Part shown: one piece after another, positions 35,220-45,315 of the stretch
Layout: every line of letters begins with the position of its first letter
Position numbering within the stretch: the first letter of the stretch is position 1
DNA from: Flavobacterium lacustre
GTDB lineage: Bacteria > Bacteroidota > Bacteroidia > Flavobacteriales > Flavobacteriaceae
Length of the DNA: 64,000 nucleotides
Reading direction: 5' to 3'
Assembly (NCBI RefSeq): GCF_027474525.2
Contig: NZ_CP114882.2
Coordinates: forward strand, 372,001-436,000
Position numbers and translations under genes: made by a program
The notes under the pieces: model-generated
What the model was told of the DNA's origin: nothing
Seen by the model: only the letters and a program-made list of their open reading frames with translations
Databases searched by the model: none

Positions 35220-35669
35220 TTATGTCAATAATTTTTTCACAATAGTGGAGATGGTTTTTCCTTCTGCAGTTCCGCCTAATTGTGCAGATGCTAATCCCAT
35301 AACTTTACCCATTGATGCAATACCAGCAGCGCCTGTTTCTGCAATTATTTTTGCAATAACAGCTTCTACTTCTGCTTCACTTAATTGTGCAGGTAGAAAT
35401 TTTTCGATTACTGCAATTTGTGCCAATTCTGGCTCAGCCAAATCCAAACGGTTCTGTTCTGTAAATATTCTAGCACTCTCTTTACGAGTTTTAACTAATC
35501 GTTGAAGTAATTTAATTTCATCGTCAGCAGTAATTTCTTCTTTAGAGCCTGAAGCAGTTTGTGCTAACAGGATTTCAGATTTAATAGCTCTTAAAGCTTC
35601 AAGTGCAACGGTATCTTTGGCTCTCATGGCGGTTTTCATTTCGTCCATGATTTGTACTGATAAACTCAT
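35220..35669 (-). CDS. GatB/YqeY domain-containing protein
   Basis: The 149-residue protein is a stand-alone YqeY domain: an N-terminal helical part with A-L-R-A-I-K-S-E-I and a C-terminal part with F-L-P-A-Q-L-S-E-A-E-V and M-G-K-V-M-G. The same domain forms the tRNA-binding tail of GatB; the free form has no firmly established role. It is downstream of the dcw cluster on the same strand but separated from ftsZ by a terminator and a structured element. Confidence 0.88.
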   Translation of the reverse strand: MSLSVQIMDEMKTAMRAKDTVALEALRAIKSEILLAQTASGSKEEITADDEIKLLQRLVKTRKESARIFTEQNRLDLAEPELAQIAVIEKFLPAQLSEAEVEAVIAKIIAETGAAGIASMGKVMGLASAQLGGTAEGKTISTIVKKLLT

Positions 35670-35733
35670 AATAATTTTAAATTTTAAACTTGCTATTCAG
35701 TCTAAAAACTGATCCTGCAAACTGATTACTTTT

Positions 35734-35885
35734 TAAATGCCCCAGATGGAAATGGAAAGCCTTTTTAGTTAAAAATGTATTTTTTCTTAAACTAGAAAAG
35801 CGATCAAAGGAAGCTCTTTCTGGTTTTTAGAAAAAAACATTTTTGAAAAAAAGCTTGAAATGCACAGCTGTATTAAGGCTCTGCA
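35734..35885. ncRNA. Structured hairpin element, copy B (candidate flavobacterial repeat or ncRNA)
   Basis: A long hairpin (arms 35771-35801 and 35813-35844, nearly fully paired) has the tip AAAGC-GATCAAAGGAA-GCTCTTT. Flanks read GCCCCAGATGGAAATGGAAAGCC on the outer left (35739-35761, in two parts GCCCCAGATGG and AAATGGAAAGCC) and CTTGAAATGCACAGC on the right. The tip and flanks match copy A at 14.3 kb while the stem sequence does not, which implies structure-level conservation. The possible relation to Flavo-1 RNA is a recollection, not a result. Confidence 0.55.
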
Positions 35886-35939
35886 AATTTAGAAAATTTA
35901 ACTGGGATTAACAACAGATTAAGCACTCCTTAAAAACAA

Positions 35940-35972
35940 AAAATAACCCGAAAATTATGTCTAATTTTCGGG
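35940..35972 (-). terminator. Terminator after ftsZ (end of dcw cluster)
   Basis: Perfect 11-bp arms CCCGAAAATTA/TAATTTTCGGG flank the loop TGTC. On the minus strand a T-rich run follows. It closes the mraZ-ftsZ transcript. Confidence 0.85.
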
Positions 35973-35997
35973 CTAAATCAATTATGGTTTGAGTTAG

Positions 35998-37947
35998 TTA
36001 ATCTACATTATCATGTAAATACGAGTTGTTAGAACGCAACTGCAAATCATTGTTGCTGTCTGTTCCCACAGATATTCTCGAATTTGTTGTGTTTGCTTGA
36101 TTGTTTGAAATATCGATTCCTAATCTTTTATAGGCTGGTTCTCTTTCATACTCATCAATTTTAGAAACATTGTTATGAAACTTATAATTGAATTCTTTAA
36201 GTTTTTTTCTTCTTTCGTCAGCTCTCATTCTTAGAGTTTCTTCGATAGTCATATCCATTGGGGAAATGTCTTCAAAATTTACCGGAGTGTTTACTGACTG
36301 CTCCACTTTTTTCATTGTGATGTTCAACTCGGCAGGAATTACTTCTACTGGTTTCTCAACTGGCTTAGAAGCTGTAAAATCTTGCTCTAATTCCATATAT
36401 TCTTCAAGAGAATACTTAATGATTCCGTTTTCAGTCAATTCTGTTACAGGAACAAATTGAACGGCTTCGTTAACTTTAATTTCTTTGGTTTCATTCGTTA
36501 ATTCGAATAAAACTTTTTTCTCTTCTTGTTGTTTTTCAACTATTGGTTCTGTTTTGAAAAGTGGCAAATCAAAAGAAAAAGTAGTTTGTTCTTGTCTTTC
36601 AACAATTTTTGGCTGAACCGCTTTTACTTCTTTAACTTCTGCAACTGGAGATGAGATTGTGAAATCTATATCAGTAATTGGAGAAACAATTTCGAAAGTC
36701 ACATCTAGATTTTTTATAAATTCAGACATTACGATTAGCTCTTCTTTATTAATTGTTGGAGCTGGAGCAACTGGTTCCGGCGCAACAACTGTATCTTCTA
36801 ATAATTCGAAAACAATACGCTCATTAGAATTTGAAACTGTTGATTCACTATTCAAATCAAAAGCTGTAAGTGTTTTACTGGTTAGATTATGAACGCTTTT
36901 TTGTTCATCTTCTAAAGTATGAATGATTTTTTTAGGCTCTGTATTTACGATTTCATTTTGTTGTTCAATATCAAAACCTGTAGCAATAATAGTAACTGCA
37001 ATAGCATCACCAAGGGTTTCATCTTCACCAACTCCCATAATAATGTTAGCATTGTGACCGGCTTCAGACTGAATATGATCATTGATTTCACCTATTTCAT
37101 CCAAAGTAATTTCATTAGAACCAGAAACGATAAGCAACAATACGTTTTTGGCACCCGTAATTTTATTGTCATTTAATAATGGTGAATCTAAGGCGGCAAC
37201 AATAGCTTCTTTAGCTCTGTTTTCACCTGAAGAAACCGAAGATCCCATTATTGCAGTTCCGCTGTTAGACAAAACTGTTTTGGCATCTCTTAAATCTATA
37301 TTTTGAGTATAATGATGCGTAATTACTTCAGCTATTCCTCTTGAAGCAGTAGCTAAAACTTCATCCGCTTTTGAAAATCCGGCTTTGAAACCTAAATTCC
37401 CATATACTTCTCTTAATTTGTTGTTATTGATCACAATCAAAGAATCAACTTGCTTACGCAGTTTCTCAATTCCTAAAAGTGCTTGTTCTTGACGTACTTT
37501 ACCTTCAAACAAAAATGGAATAGTAACGATTCCTACCGTAAGAATTTCTCTTTCTTTGGCAAGTTGAGCAATTACTGGCGCAGCACCTGTTCCGGTTCCT
37601 CCACCCATTCCTGCAGTGATAAACACCATTTTTGTATTACGATCTAACATTTTCTCAATGTCAGCAATACTCTCAATAGCAGACTGCTGTCCTACATCTG
37701 GATTTGCTCCGGCACCAAGACCTTCTGTTAGATTTACTCCCAACTGGATTTTATTTGGGACAGAACTGTTTTGCAAAGCCTGTGAATCTGTATTACATAC
37801 AATAAAATCCACGCCTTTGATTCCTTGTTTAAACATGTGATTTATAGCGTTACTTCCGCCTCCACCTACACCAATAACTTTTATAACATTTGATTGGTTC
37901 TTTGGTAAATCAAATGAAATACTTCCAAATTCTGAGTTGCTCATCAT
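35998..37947 (-). CDS. ftsZ: Cell division protein FtsZ
   Basis: The 649-residue tubulin homologue has the G-G-G-G-S-N-A loop at about residues 28-34 and the GTP signature G-G-G-T-G-T-G at 115-121, with a normal globular domain to about residue 330. A long, acidic, low-complexity linker of about 270 residues follows, then a conserved tail (Y-K-R-L-G-I-D-I and a final L-H-D-N-V-D). E. coli FtsZ is 383 residues; the extended linker is usual for Flavobacteria. It builds the Z-ring and is last in the dcw cluster, 53 bases after ftsA. Confidence 0.97.
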   Translation of the reverse strand: MMSNSEFGSISFDLPKNQSNVIKVIGVGGGGSNAINHMFKQGIKGVDFIVCNTDSQALQNSSVPNKIQLGVNLTEGLGAGANPDVGQQSAIESIADIEKMLDRNTKMVFITAGMGGGTGTGAAPVIAQLAKEREILTVGIVTIPFLFEGKVRQEQALLGIEKLRKQVDSLIVINNNKLREVYGNLGFKAGFSKADEVLATASRGIAEVITHHYTQNIDLRDAKTVLSNSGTAIMGSSVSSGENRAKEAIVAALDSPLLNDNKITGAKNVLLLIVSGSNEITLDEIGEINDHIQSEAGHNANIIMGVGEDETLGDAIAVTIIATGFDIEQQNEIVNTEPKKIIHTLEDEQKSVHNLTSKTLTAFDLNSESTVSNSNERIVFELLEDTVVAPEPVAPAPTINKEELIVMSEFIKNLDVTFEIVSPITDIDFTISSPVAEVKEVKAVQPKIVERQEQTTFSFDLPLFKTEPIVEKQQEEKKVLFELTNETKEIKVNEAVQFVPVTELTENGIIKYSLEEYMELEQDFTASKPVEKPVEVIPAELNITMKKVEQSVNTPVNFEDISPMDMTIEETLRMRADERRKKLKEFNYKFHNNVSKIDEYEREPAYKRLGIDISNNQANTTNSRISVGTDSNNDLQLRSNNSYLHDNVD

Positions 37948-38000
37948 TTTATTTGGTTTTTGATATTTATTATTAATTCTTGTATTTATTGGGTCTATGC

Positions 38001-39380
38001 CTATTCTGCGTTATCTAAAAAATCTTTGATTTTATCGACATATCTGTCAAAAAACGATCTTCTTATTTTATTTTCGGTTGACTCTTCTTTCTTAGCATGT
38101 TCCCGAACTTCTTCCTCTACCGCAGTTACAACTTCCTGCATCTCTTGTTGAACAACCGGCTGTCTGTAAACAGGAGCTTTTGGTGCCTCAACCACATCCA
38201 TTCGTACAGCGCTTTGAGTTTTATTTTCAATACTGTTCATCACTAAACCAACAGCTGTTGCATATAACGGACTTGAGATTTCTTCGTCAGAATTTCCGGC
38301 TAAATGCTCATTAGGATATCCAATTCTAGTATCCATACCTGTTATGTATTCCACCAACTGTTTGATGTGCTGCAATTGAGCTCCACCACCTGTAAGAACG
38401 ATTCCTGCAATTAATTTTTTACGCGGATCTTCGTGTCCGTATGCTTTTACTTCTGTAAAAACTTGTTCAATAATTTCTACAACACGTGCATGAATTATTT
38501 TTGACAAGTTTTTCAACGAAATTTCTTTAGGCTCTCTACCTCTTAATCCTGGAATTGAGACAATTTCGTTGTCTTTATTTTCTCCCGGCCAAGCAGAACC
38601 AAATTTAACTTTCAATAATTCAGCTTGCTTTTCGATAATAGAGCAACCTTCTTTAATATCATCTGTAATTACATTGCCTCCAAAAGGTATCACTGCAGTA
38701 TGACGAATAATACCATCTTTAAAAATGGCTAAATCTGTTGTTCCTCCACCAATATCAATAAGTGCAACTCCGGCCTCTTTTTCTTCCTGACTCAAAACAG
38801 CATCTGCCGAAGCCAATGGTTCTAATGTCAAACCAGACAATTCGATACCTGAACTTTGAATACATCTTCCCACATTTCTGATAGAAGAAGCCTGACCAAC
38901 CACAACGTGAAAGCTGGACTCCAATCTTCCACCATACATCCCGATTGGTTCTTTAATTTCCGTTTGTCCGTCAATTTTAAATTCTTGTGGCAAAACGTGA
39001 ATTATTTCTTCCCCCGGCAACATAGCCAGTTTGTTTACTTGATCAATCAAAAGCTGTATATCATTCCCTCCGATAACCTCTTCCGGATTGTTTCTGCTGA
39101 TGTAATCTGTATGCTGAATACTGCGAATGTGCTGACCGGCTATACCTACAACCACATCTTTTATTTTATAACCTGAATTATTTTCAGCTTCTTGAATTGC
39201 TTGTTGAATAGATTGTATCGTTTGAGTAATGTTATTTACCACTCCTCTTGCAACACCTAAACTTTTGGATTTTCCAACACCCAAAATTTCCAATTTTCCG
39301 TATTCATTTTTCTTGCCTATCATGGCAACTATTTTAGTTGTCCCAATATCTAGACCTACTGCAATATTCTCTTTTTCCAT
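38001..39380 (-). CDS. ftsA: Cell division protein FtsA
   Basis: The 459-residue actin-like ATPase begins A-V-G-L-D-I-G-T-T-K-I and has the second phosphate loop D-I-G-G-G-T-T-D and the adenosine motif L-T-G-G-G-A-Q-L. A variable tail ends with a short amphipathic stretch (R-R-S-F-F-D-R-Y-V-D-K-I-K-D-F) that should anchor it to the membrane. FtsA tethers FtsZ. The gene lies 6 bases after ftsQ. Confidence 0.97.
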   Translation of the reverse strand: MEKENIAVGLDIGTTKIVAMIGKKNEYGKLEILGVGKSKSLGVARGVVNNITQTIQSIQQAIQEAENNSGYKIKDVVVGIAGQHIRSIQHTDYISRNNPEEVIGGNDIQLLIDQVNKLAMLPGEEIIHVLPQEFKIDGQTEIKEPIGMYGGRLESSFHVVVGQASSIRNVGRCIQSSGIELSGLTLEPLASADAVLSQEEKEAGVALIDIGGGTTDLAIFKDGIIRHTAVIPFGGNVITDDIKEGCSIIEKQAELLKVKFGSAWPGENKDNEIVSIPGLRGREPKEISLKNLSKIIHARVVEIIEQVFTEVKAYGHEDPRKKLIAGIVLTGGGAQLQHIKQLVEYITGMDTRIGYPNEHLAGNSDEEISSPLYATAVGLVMNSIENKTQSAVRMDVVEAPKAPVYRQPVVQQEMQEVVTAVEEEVREHAKKEESTENKIRRSFFDRYVDKIKDFLDNAE

Positions 39381-39386
39381 TATCTA

Positions 39387-40109
39387 TTATTTAGTGCAAA
39401 CTACTTGTTCCGTAAATCGGAGATCTATTTTATTGTATTTATATAACGAACTATCTAAAACGGCTTTCTGAAAAAAAGCTTTATAATTTTTAAATTTACG
39501 CTCCACATTTATGATTCTACCAAAATCAATTTGATAATTAAAATTCCTGTTAAGCATTTTTAAGCTTCCATTTGGCATAATTTCAACTCCAATGATGTTT
39601 TTTTTCAAAAACTCATCGTCATGAATAACACGAAATAATTTGGCTAAATCTTCGTTATTTTTTTTATTTATTACCCCTGAAACAAGTGGAACTCTAGCTG
39701 TAAAATTAGCCGACAATGGCATACTATTTCCCTTGTAATCAATATAGAAAGAACTATCACCGTTAAAAACCCTTGCTATAGGCGTTTTTTGTTTTACAAC
39801 AGCTTTTAGAACACCGTCAATACTCACAAAAACGTCTGACTTTTCAATCATCTCATGTGCATCTATAGCTTTCTCTAACTTATTCAAATCTAATTTAACT
39901 TTTTCAATGCTTGATGCATCCCTTTTATTTTCTATTAACAATTTATTAACCGTTTCCTGTTTAACAAAAGGCGCATTATCCCCAACAAAAACAACCTTGG
40001 ATTTAGTCAATTTCCTATGTTCATTTCGGTTTGAAGTAAACGAAAAGAGGAAAATTACTAATCCAAACATGAGGATTAATCTAATATTTGTCCAATTAAA
40101 CAGTTTCAT
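39387..40109 (-). CDS. ftsQ: Cell division protein FtsQ/DivIB
   Basis: The 240-residue protein has one N-terminal membrane helix (about residues 9-24). A periplasmic POTRA-like and beta domain follows, in a poorly conserved sequence. Position between murC (14-base overlap) and ftsA is the main evidence and matches ftsQ in the dcw order. It links early and late divisome proteins. Confidence 0.88.
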   Translation of the reverse strand: MKLFNWTNIRLILMFGLVIFLFSFTSNRNEHRKLTKSKVVFVGDNAPFVKQETVNKLLIENKRDASSIEKVKLDLNKLEKAIDAHEMIEKSDVFVSIDGVLKAVVKQKTPIARVFNGDSSFYIDYKGNSMPLSANFTARVPLVSGVINKKNNEDLAKLFRVIHDDEFLKKNIIGVEIMPNGSLKMLNRNFNYQIDFGRIINVERKFKNYKAFFQKAVLDSSLYKYNKIDLRFTEQVVCTK

Positions 40110-41445
40110 TTAATGCTTTTTTAATTGATGGTACTAATTCTCCCAAATCACCGGCTCCTATGGTAACAATTATTGTTGCATCACTGGCCAAAATTGACGG
40201 AATCAAATCCTCTTTGGTCACTAATTTCTTATCATTATTCGTCATTTTATCCATCAACCATTGTGATGTAACTCCTTCCATCGGTAATTCACGTGCGGGA
40301 TAAATCTCCAACAAAAGAACTTCATCAAAAGCGGATAAACTTTTAGCAAAATCATCGGCAAAATCTTTTGTTCTGCTAAATAAATGTGGTTGAAAAATAG
40401 CCAATACTTTTTGGTTTGGATACAATTCCCGAACCGCTTGATGCACTGCATTAATCTCTGTAGGATGATGTGCATAATCATCTATATAAACTAAGTTTTC
40501 CGTTTTTATTTGATACGAAAATCTTCTTCTTATTCCTTTAAATGAAGCAATGGCTTTTGCAATAGCCTCGGTCGGGGTGCCGTAAGTTTTTGCCATTGCA
40601 ATAGCCATTAATGCATTCATTAAATTATGTCGTCCCGGTAATCCAAATCGTAAGTCTTTTAGTATTTCAGTTGGCGTTTGCACATCAAAAACATAGCTTG
40701 CGTTGTCAATTCTTACATTGAAAGCTTTGAAAACAGCATCCTCATTCACTGAACATGTCACTCCTTCAATAGGCAACTCTTTGGTAATGAAAAGTTTCGT
40801 TTTATCTGTAATCTTATCCGCAAATTCCACAAACGAAGCTTCTATTGCTTCACTAGTTCCATAAATATCTAAATGATCCGCATCCATTGAAGTGATACAG
40901 GCAATATTTGGATGCAAATGCAAGAAAGAGCGATCGAATTCATCCGCTTCAACAACCGTGATTGTTTTCCCAGTTCCTATCAGATTTGAGTTATAATTTT
41001 CTACAATTCCACCTATAAAAGCAGTAACATCAGCACCACTTTCATATAAAATATGCCCCAAAATACTAGATGTTGTTGTTTTACCATGCGTTCCTGCAAC
41101 AGCAAAACAAAACGTATCTTTAGTAATGATTCCAAGTACTTCGGCTCTTTTTTTAACTTCGTATTTTTGATCTAAAAAATAGTTCCATTCTGCATGTGAT
41201 TTAGGAACGGCAGGCGTTATAATCACTAAAGTATTATCTGGCTGATATTCTTTTGGGATTAAAGCTACACAATCTTCAAAATGAATAGAAATCCCACTTT
41301 CGATCAACTCACTCGTAAGTATTGACGGCGTTTTATCATACCCTGACACTTGTTTTCCAATAGCTTTGAAATAACGGGCCAAAGCACTCATTCCGATGCC
41401 TCCGATTCCTACGAAATAGACGTTATGTATTTGATTTAAATTCAT
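40096..41445 (-). CDS. murC: UDP-N-acetylmuramate--L-alanine ligase
   Basis: The 449-residue Mur ligase has an N-terminal Rossmann motif (G-I-G-G-I-G-M-S-A), the ATP loop G-T-H-G-K-T-T-T and the Y-A-H-H-P-T-E motif typical of MurC. It adds L-Ala to UDP-MurNAc in the cytoplasm. It overlaps ftsQ by 14 bases, implying translational coupling. Confidence 0.96.
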   Translation of the reverse strand: MNLNQIHNVYFVGIGGIGMSALARYFKAIGKQVSGYDKTPSILTSELIESGISIHFEDCVALIPKEYQPDNTLVIITPAVPKSHAEWNYFLDQKYEVKKRAEVLGIITKDTFCFAVAGTHGKTTTSSILGHILYESGADVTAFIGGIVENYNSNLIGTGKTITVVEADEFDRSFLHLHPNIACITSMDADHLDIYGTSEAIEASFVEFADKITDKTKLFITKELPIEGVTCSVNEDAVFKAFNVRIDNASYVFDVQTPTEILKDLRFGLPGRHNLMNALMAIAMAKTYGTPTEAIAKAIASFKGIRRRFSYQIKTENLVYIDDYAHHPTEINAVHQAVRELYPNQKVLAIFQPHLFSRTKDFADDFAKSLSAFDEVLLLEIYPARELPMEGVTSQWLMDKMTNNDKKLVTKEDLIPSILASDATIIVTIGAGDLGELVPSIKKALNETV

Positions 41446-41476
41446 TTTTACTTTGCTCTTTTAACTATTCTTTATC

Positions 41477-42565
41477 TTATCTAATTAACTTCACGATGGC
41501 ATCAACGATTTGATTCGTCGCTTCCGGCATAGCCAATTGCTTTATGTTTTCACTTAATTGCTTTTGTTTTCCTTCATCTTTAATCAAAGCTTCAAAAACA
41601 AGACTAAATTGAGAATCAAGTTCCGATTCTCTAAGCAAAATAGCTCCTTTTTTATCCGAAATTGCTTTTGCATTTTTAGTTTGATGATCCTCAGCAACAT
41701 TTGGCGACGGAATGAAAATTACAGGTTTCCCAACAATACACAACTCCGAAACAGAAGATGCTCCAGCACGGGAAATAACGATATCGGCAGCCGCATAGAC
41801 TAAATCCATTCGTTCCACAAATGCCATTACCTGAACGTTAGCTGCATTATATTTTTTATATTCTTCGAAATAAAGCTTTCCACATTGCCAAATAATTTGA
41901 ACATTTTGCGTAAGCATTTTATCTAATTCTTTTTCGATTAATTGATTTACACGTCTGGCTCCAAGGCTTCCGCCAAGGACTAAAACTGTTTTTTTATTGG
42001 CATCCAAATTAAAATAAGAAATTGCTTCTTCTCTTTTGCTGTCAATAGCAATCAAATCTTGGCGCACCGGATTTCCTGTCAAAATTATTTTCTCTTTTGG
42101 AAAAAAGCGCTCTAAATTTTCATAAGCTACACAAATGGCATTCGCCTTTTTGCTCAATAATTTATTAGTAATTCCAGGATAAGAATTTTGTTCCTGAATC
42201 ACGGTAGGTATATTCATTGCATTTGCCATCTGCAATAACGGACCACTAGCAAATCCTCCAGTTCCAATGACTACATCAGGTTTAAATTGCTTGATAATTT
42301 TTCTGGACTCCCATAAACTGGCAACCAATTTTACAGGAAATAATGCATTGTCAATAGTCAGTCTTCTTTGTAAACCCGAAATCCAAAGCCCTTTTATCGG
42401 GTATCCGGCCTGAGGTACTTTTTGCATTTCCATTTTATCTTTGGCACCGACAAAAAGGATTTCCGAATCTGGGAAACGAGATTTTAATTCATTGGCAATA
42501 GCAATCGCCGGATAAATATGTCCGCCTGTTCCCCCACCGCTTAATATGAATTTATATTTTCCCAT
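41477..42565 (-). CDS. murG: UDP-GlcNAc:lipid I GlcNAc transferase MurG
   Basis: The 362-residue GT-B glycosyltransferase has the N-terminal [12 protein letters not shown] loop, [11 protein letters not shown] and the donor site [11 protein letters not shown]. It makes lipid II on the inner face of the membrane. It lies between ftsW and murC, with short gaps on both sides. Confidence 0.97.
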   Translation of the reverse strand: MGKYKFILSGGGTGGHIYPAIAIANELKSRFPDSEILFVGAKDKMEMQKVPQAGYPIKGLWISGLQRRLTIDNALFPVKLVASLWESRKIIKQFKPDVVIGTGGFASGPLLQMANAMNIPTVIQEQNSYPGITNKLLSKKANAICVAYENLERFFPKEKIILTGNPVRQDLIAIDSKREEAISYFNLDANKKTVLVLGGSLGARRVNQLIEKELDKMLTQNVQIIWQCGKLYFEEYKKYNAANVQVMAFVERMDLVYAAADIVISRAGASSVSELCIVGKPVIFIPSPNVAEDHQTKNAKAISDKKGAILLRESELDSQFSLVFEALIKDEGKQKQLSENIKQLAMPEATNQIVDAIVKLIR

Positions 42566-42625
42566 TTTTTAAATAATATGTTTAGACTAATTGTATTATT
42601 TACTACTCTTATTTCTGAATACTAA

Positions 42626-43927
42626 TTACTTATTCAAAACAACATTCATAGGATTCTTTGTTTTATCTTCAATAGAATACTGACCTTCAAGAACTGTTTC
42701 AGAAAGCGTTTCTTCTTCTAATTGCTTATCAATTAATTTCTGAAGTGCTAAGTCTCTCTGTTCTTTTTCTTTCAATTCTTGGGCAATTTCTTCTTCTTTT
42801 TTGGTAACACTGATAATAATTCCGAGTGCAAAACAGGTCATCCAAATCGAACTTCCTCCACTACTTATCAAAGGCAGTGTTTGACCAGTCACCGGCAATA
42901 GCTCTACGGCAACCGCCATATTAATCATGGCTTGAAAAATCATTGGAAAACCCAAACCAATAACCACTAATTTCCCAAATAAAGTATTGGCTTTATGAGA
43001 GGCTATAACAAATCGAAACAATAGTAATAAATATAAACTAAGTACTCCCAAACCTCCCATGAGACCATATTCTTCGACGATAATTGCGTAAATAAAATCG
43101 GAAGAAGATTGAGGTAAAAAATTCTTTTGTACACTTTTACCTGGCCCTAAACCATAAATTTGACCTGATGCGATTGCGATTTTAGCTTTCTCAATTTGGT
43201 AATTATCCTCATCTGGTTTGTCTGTCGTAAAATTTTCAATTCTATTTCCCCAGGTACCAACTCTGCTAAAAAATCTGGAATCTGGAAAAGCCTTGGCTAT
43301 CAGAATAAAAAAAGCAAGAAATACTATTCCCGAACCTACTATAAAAGCTATGTATTTCATTGGATATTTACCAATAAAAACCAACACTAAAATCATAGAA
43401 AATATCAAAGCCGTAGTCGAAAAATTCGCAGGTAAAATAAACATCAAAGTAATAAAAACCGGTGTCCAAAGTTCCCACAAAGAAGCCTTAAAAGTATCCG
43501 GTACTTCTCTGGTTTTCGATAAATAACGTGCTACAAAAATATACAACACAATCGAGGCCAAAGTCGATGTTTGAAATGATATTCCAATAAACGGCACCTG
43601 AATCCAACGACTGGCATTTGCACCCGCAATCACGGTTCCTTTGATTAATGTATACGCTAATAAAATCCAAACTACCGGCAATCCAACTTTAGAAATCGCT
43701 CTGAAATAATGATACGGAACTTTATGAACCCAATAAATAATTAAAAAACCAATACAAATATGAGCAAAATGTTTTACCAGATAACCTAAAGTGTTTCCGG
43801 TTCCATGCCCTAAATACGCTAAATTACTACTCGCACTAAAAACAGGCATAAAAGAAAACAAGGCTAATAAGGCCACAAATGACCAAATTCCTTTATCCCC
43901 TTTAAGATTGTTTATTAGTTGTTTCAT
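42626..43927 (-). CDS. ftsW: Septal peptidoglycan polymerase FtsW (SEDS family)
   Basis: The 433-residue SEDS protein has about ten hydrophobic segments, G-S-G-I-V-F-L-A-F, the conserved periplasmic E-E-Y-G-L-M-G-G and the C-terminal I-S-S-G-G-S-S motif. The first residues and a tail of ~50 residues are cytoplasmic and charged. With FtsI it polymerises septal glycan. Its dcw position supports FtsW over RodA. Confidence 0.93.
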   Translation of the reverse strand: MKQLINNLKGDKGIWSFVALLALFSFMPVFSASSNLAYLGHGTGNTLGYLVKHFAHICIGFLIIYWVHKVPYHYFRAISKVGLPVVWILLAYTLIKGTVIAGANASRWIQVPFIGISFQTSTLASIVLYIFVARYLSKTREVPDTFKASLWELWTPVFITLMFILPANFSTTALIFSMILVLVFIGKYPMKYIAFIVGSGIVFLAFFILIAKAFPDSRFFSRVGTWGNRIENFTTDKPDEDNYQIEKAKIAIASGQIYGLGPGKSVQKNFLPQSSSDFIYAIIVEEYGLMGGLGVLSLYLLLLFRFVIASHKANTLFGKLVVIGLGFPMIFQAMINMAVAVELLPVTGQTLPLISSGGSSIWMTCFALGIIISVTKKEEEIAQELKEKEQRDLALQKLIDKQLEEETLSETVLEGQYSIEDKTKNPMNVVLNK

Positions 43928-43982
43928 TTTATGTTTTATTTTTTTGATTTTGGCATTTAAACCTAGAATCTCTTACCCTTTT

Positions 43983-45314
43983 TTACAGATTGCGTACTGC
44001 TTGTTTGAATTGTTCTCCTCTGTCTTCGTAATTTTCGAATAAATCGAAACTGGCACAAGCTGGTGACAACAAAACTGCATCTCCTTTCTCTGTTAGTCGC
44101 TGTGCCATACGAACGGCATCATTCATATTAGTAACTTCGACCATGATATCAACAACGTTTCCAAAAACATCAATAATTTTTCTATTATCAACACCCAAGC
44201 AAATAATCGCTTTTACTTTTTCACGCACTAATGACATCAATTCATTGTAATCGTTTCCTTTATCAACACCACCAACAATCCAAACTGTTGGTACATTCAT
44301 GCTGTCTAATGCAAAAAAAGTAGCGTTCACATTGGTGGCTTTTGAGTCATTAATGTATTGTACATTTTGAATTTTAAGCACCTTTTCTAAACGATGTTCT
44401 ACGCCTTGAAAATTAGATAAACTCTCTCGAATTGTTGCATTTCGTATTTGCATCAATTTTGCTACAGATGTTGCTGCCATTGCATTTTTCATGTTATGTT
44501 TTCCTTCTAAGGCAATATACTCTGTCTCCATTATGAACTCTTCGTGATTGATCTTTACTTCCATTGTGTTGTTTGTTATATGAGCGCCTTGGCTGAATGT
44601 TTTTGTTAATGAAAAAGGAATTAATTGTGCTTTTGTTGTATTTGTTTTAAACCATTCGGCTATTGCTTCATCATCTGCATCATAAATGAGATAATCCTCT
44701 TCGGTCTGGTTCATTGTAATTCTAAACTTTGAATCAATATAATTTTGATAATTGTATTCGTAACGATCCAAATGATCCGGACTGATATTAGTAATAATGG
44801 CAATGTGCGGTTTATAATTGATGATTCCGTCTAATTGAAAACTACTCAACTCCAACACATACGAATCAAATTTATTTTCGGCTACCTGCCAGGCAAAACT
44901 CTTTCCTATATTCCCTCCCAAGGCTACATTTAAACCTGCCGATTTTAACAAATGATACACGAGCATTGTCGTGGTGGTTTTTCCGTTGCTTCCGGTTATC
45001 CCAATGGTGATTGCTTCTGTAAAAGGAGCTGCAAACTCAATTTCTGAAATTACTGGAATTCCTTTTTCAGCCAGTTTTTTTACAATTGGCGCTTTTTCAG
45101 GAATTCCCGGACTTTTCATAACCACATCGGCATTCAAAATCAAATCTTCGGTATGCTTTTCATCTTCCCAAGCTATTCCATTATCCGTAAGAACTTTTTT
45201 GTAATTTTCTTTTATCTTTCCAAAATCAGATACAAAAACATCATATCCTTTTTCTTTTCCAAGAATAGCTGTTCCTACTCCACTTTCGCCTCCACCTAAA
45301 ACTACTAGTCTCAT
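43983..45314 (-). CDS. murD: UDP-MurNAc-L-alanine--D-glutamate ligase
   Basis: The 443-residue Mur ligase has a G-G-G-E-S-G-V-G N-terminus, the ATP loop G-S-N-G-K-T-T-T, and a C-terminal L-L-S-P-A-C-A-S-F-D motif specific to MurD. It adds D-Glu. The stop of mraY is one base upstream, so the genes are tightly packed. Confidence 0.96.
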   Translation of the reverse strand: MRLVVLGGGESGVGTAILGKEKGYDVFVSDFGKIKENYKKVLTDNGIAWEDEKHTEDLILNADVVMKSPGIPEKAPIVKKLAEKGIPVISEIEFAAPFTEAITIGITGSNGKTTTTMLVYHLLKSAGLNVALGGNIGKSFAWQVAENKFDSYVLELSSFQLDGIINYKPHIAIITNISPDHLDRYEYNYQNYIDSKFRITMNQTEEDYLIYDADDEAIAEWFKTNTTKAQLIPFSLTKTFSQGAHITNNTMEVKINHEEFIMETEYIALEGKHNMKNAMAATSVAKLMQIRNATIRESLSNFQGVEHRLEKVLKIQNVQYINDSKATNVNATFFALDSMNVPTVWIVGGVDKGNDYNELMSLVREKVKAIICLGVDNRKIIDVFGNVVDIMVEVTNMNDAVRMAQRLTEKGDAVLLSPACASFDLFENYEDRGEQFKQAVRNL

Positions 45315-45315
45315 G

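Larger units (their letters stand above)
35670..35997. other. Intergenic region between ftsZ and yqeY
   Basis: A 328-base gap that holds the hairpin element copy B and the ftsZ terminator. No reading frame of note is present. Confidence 0.7.
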
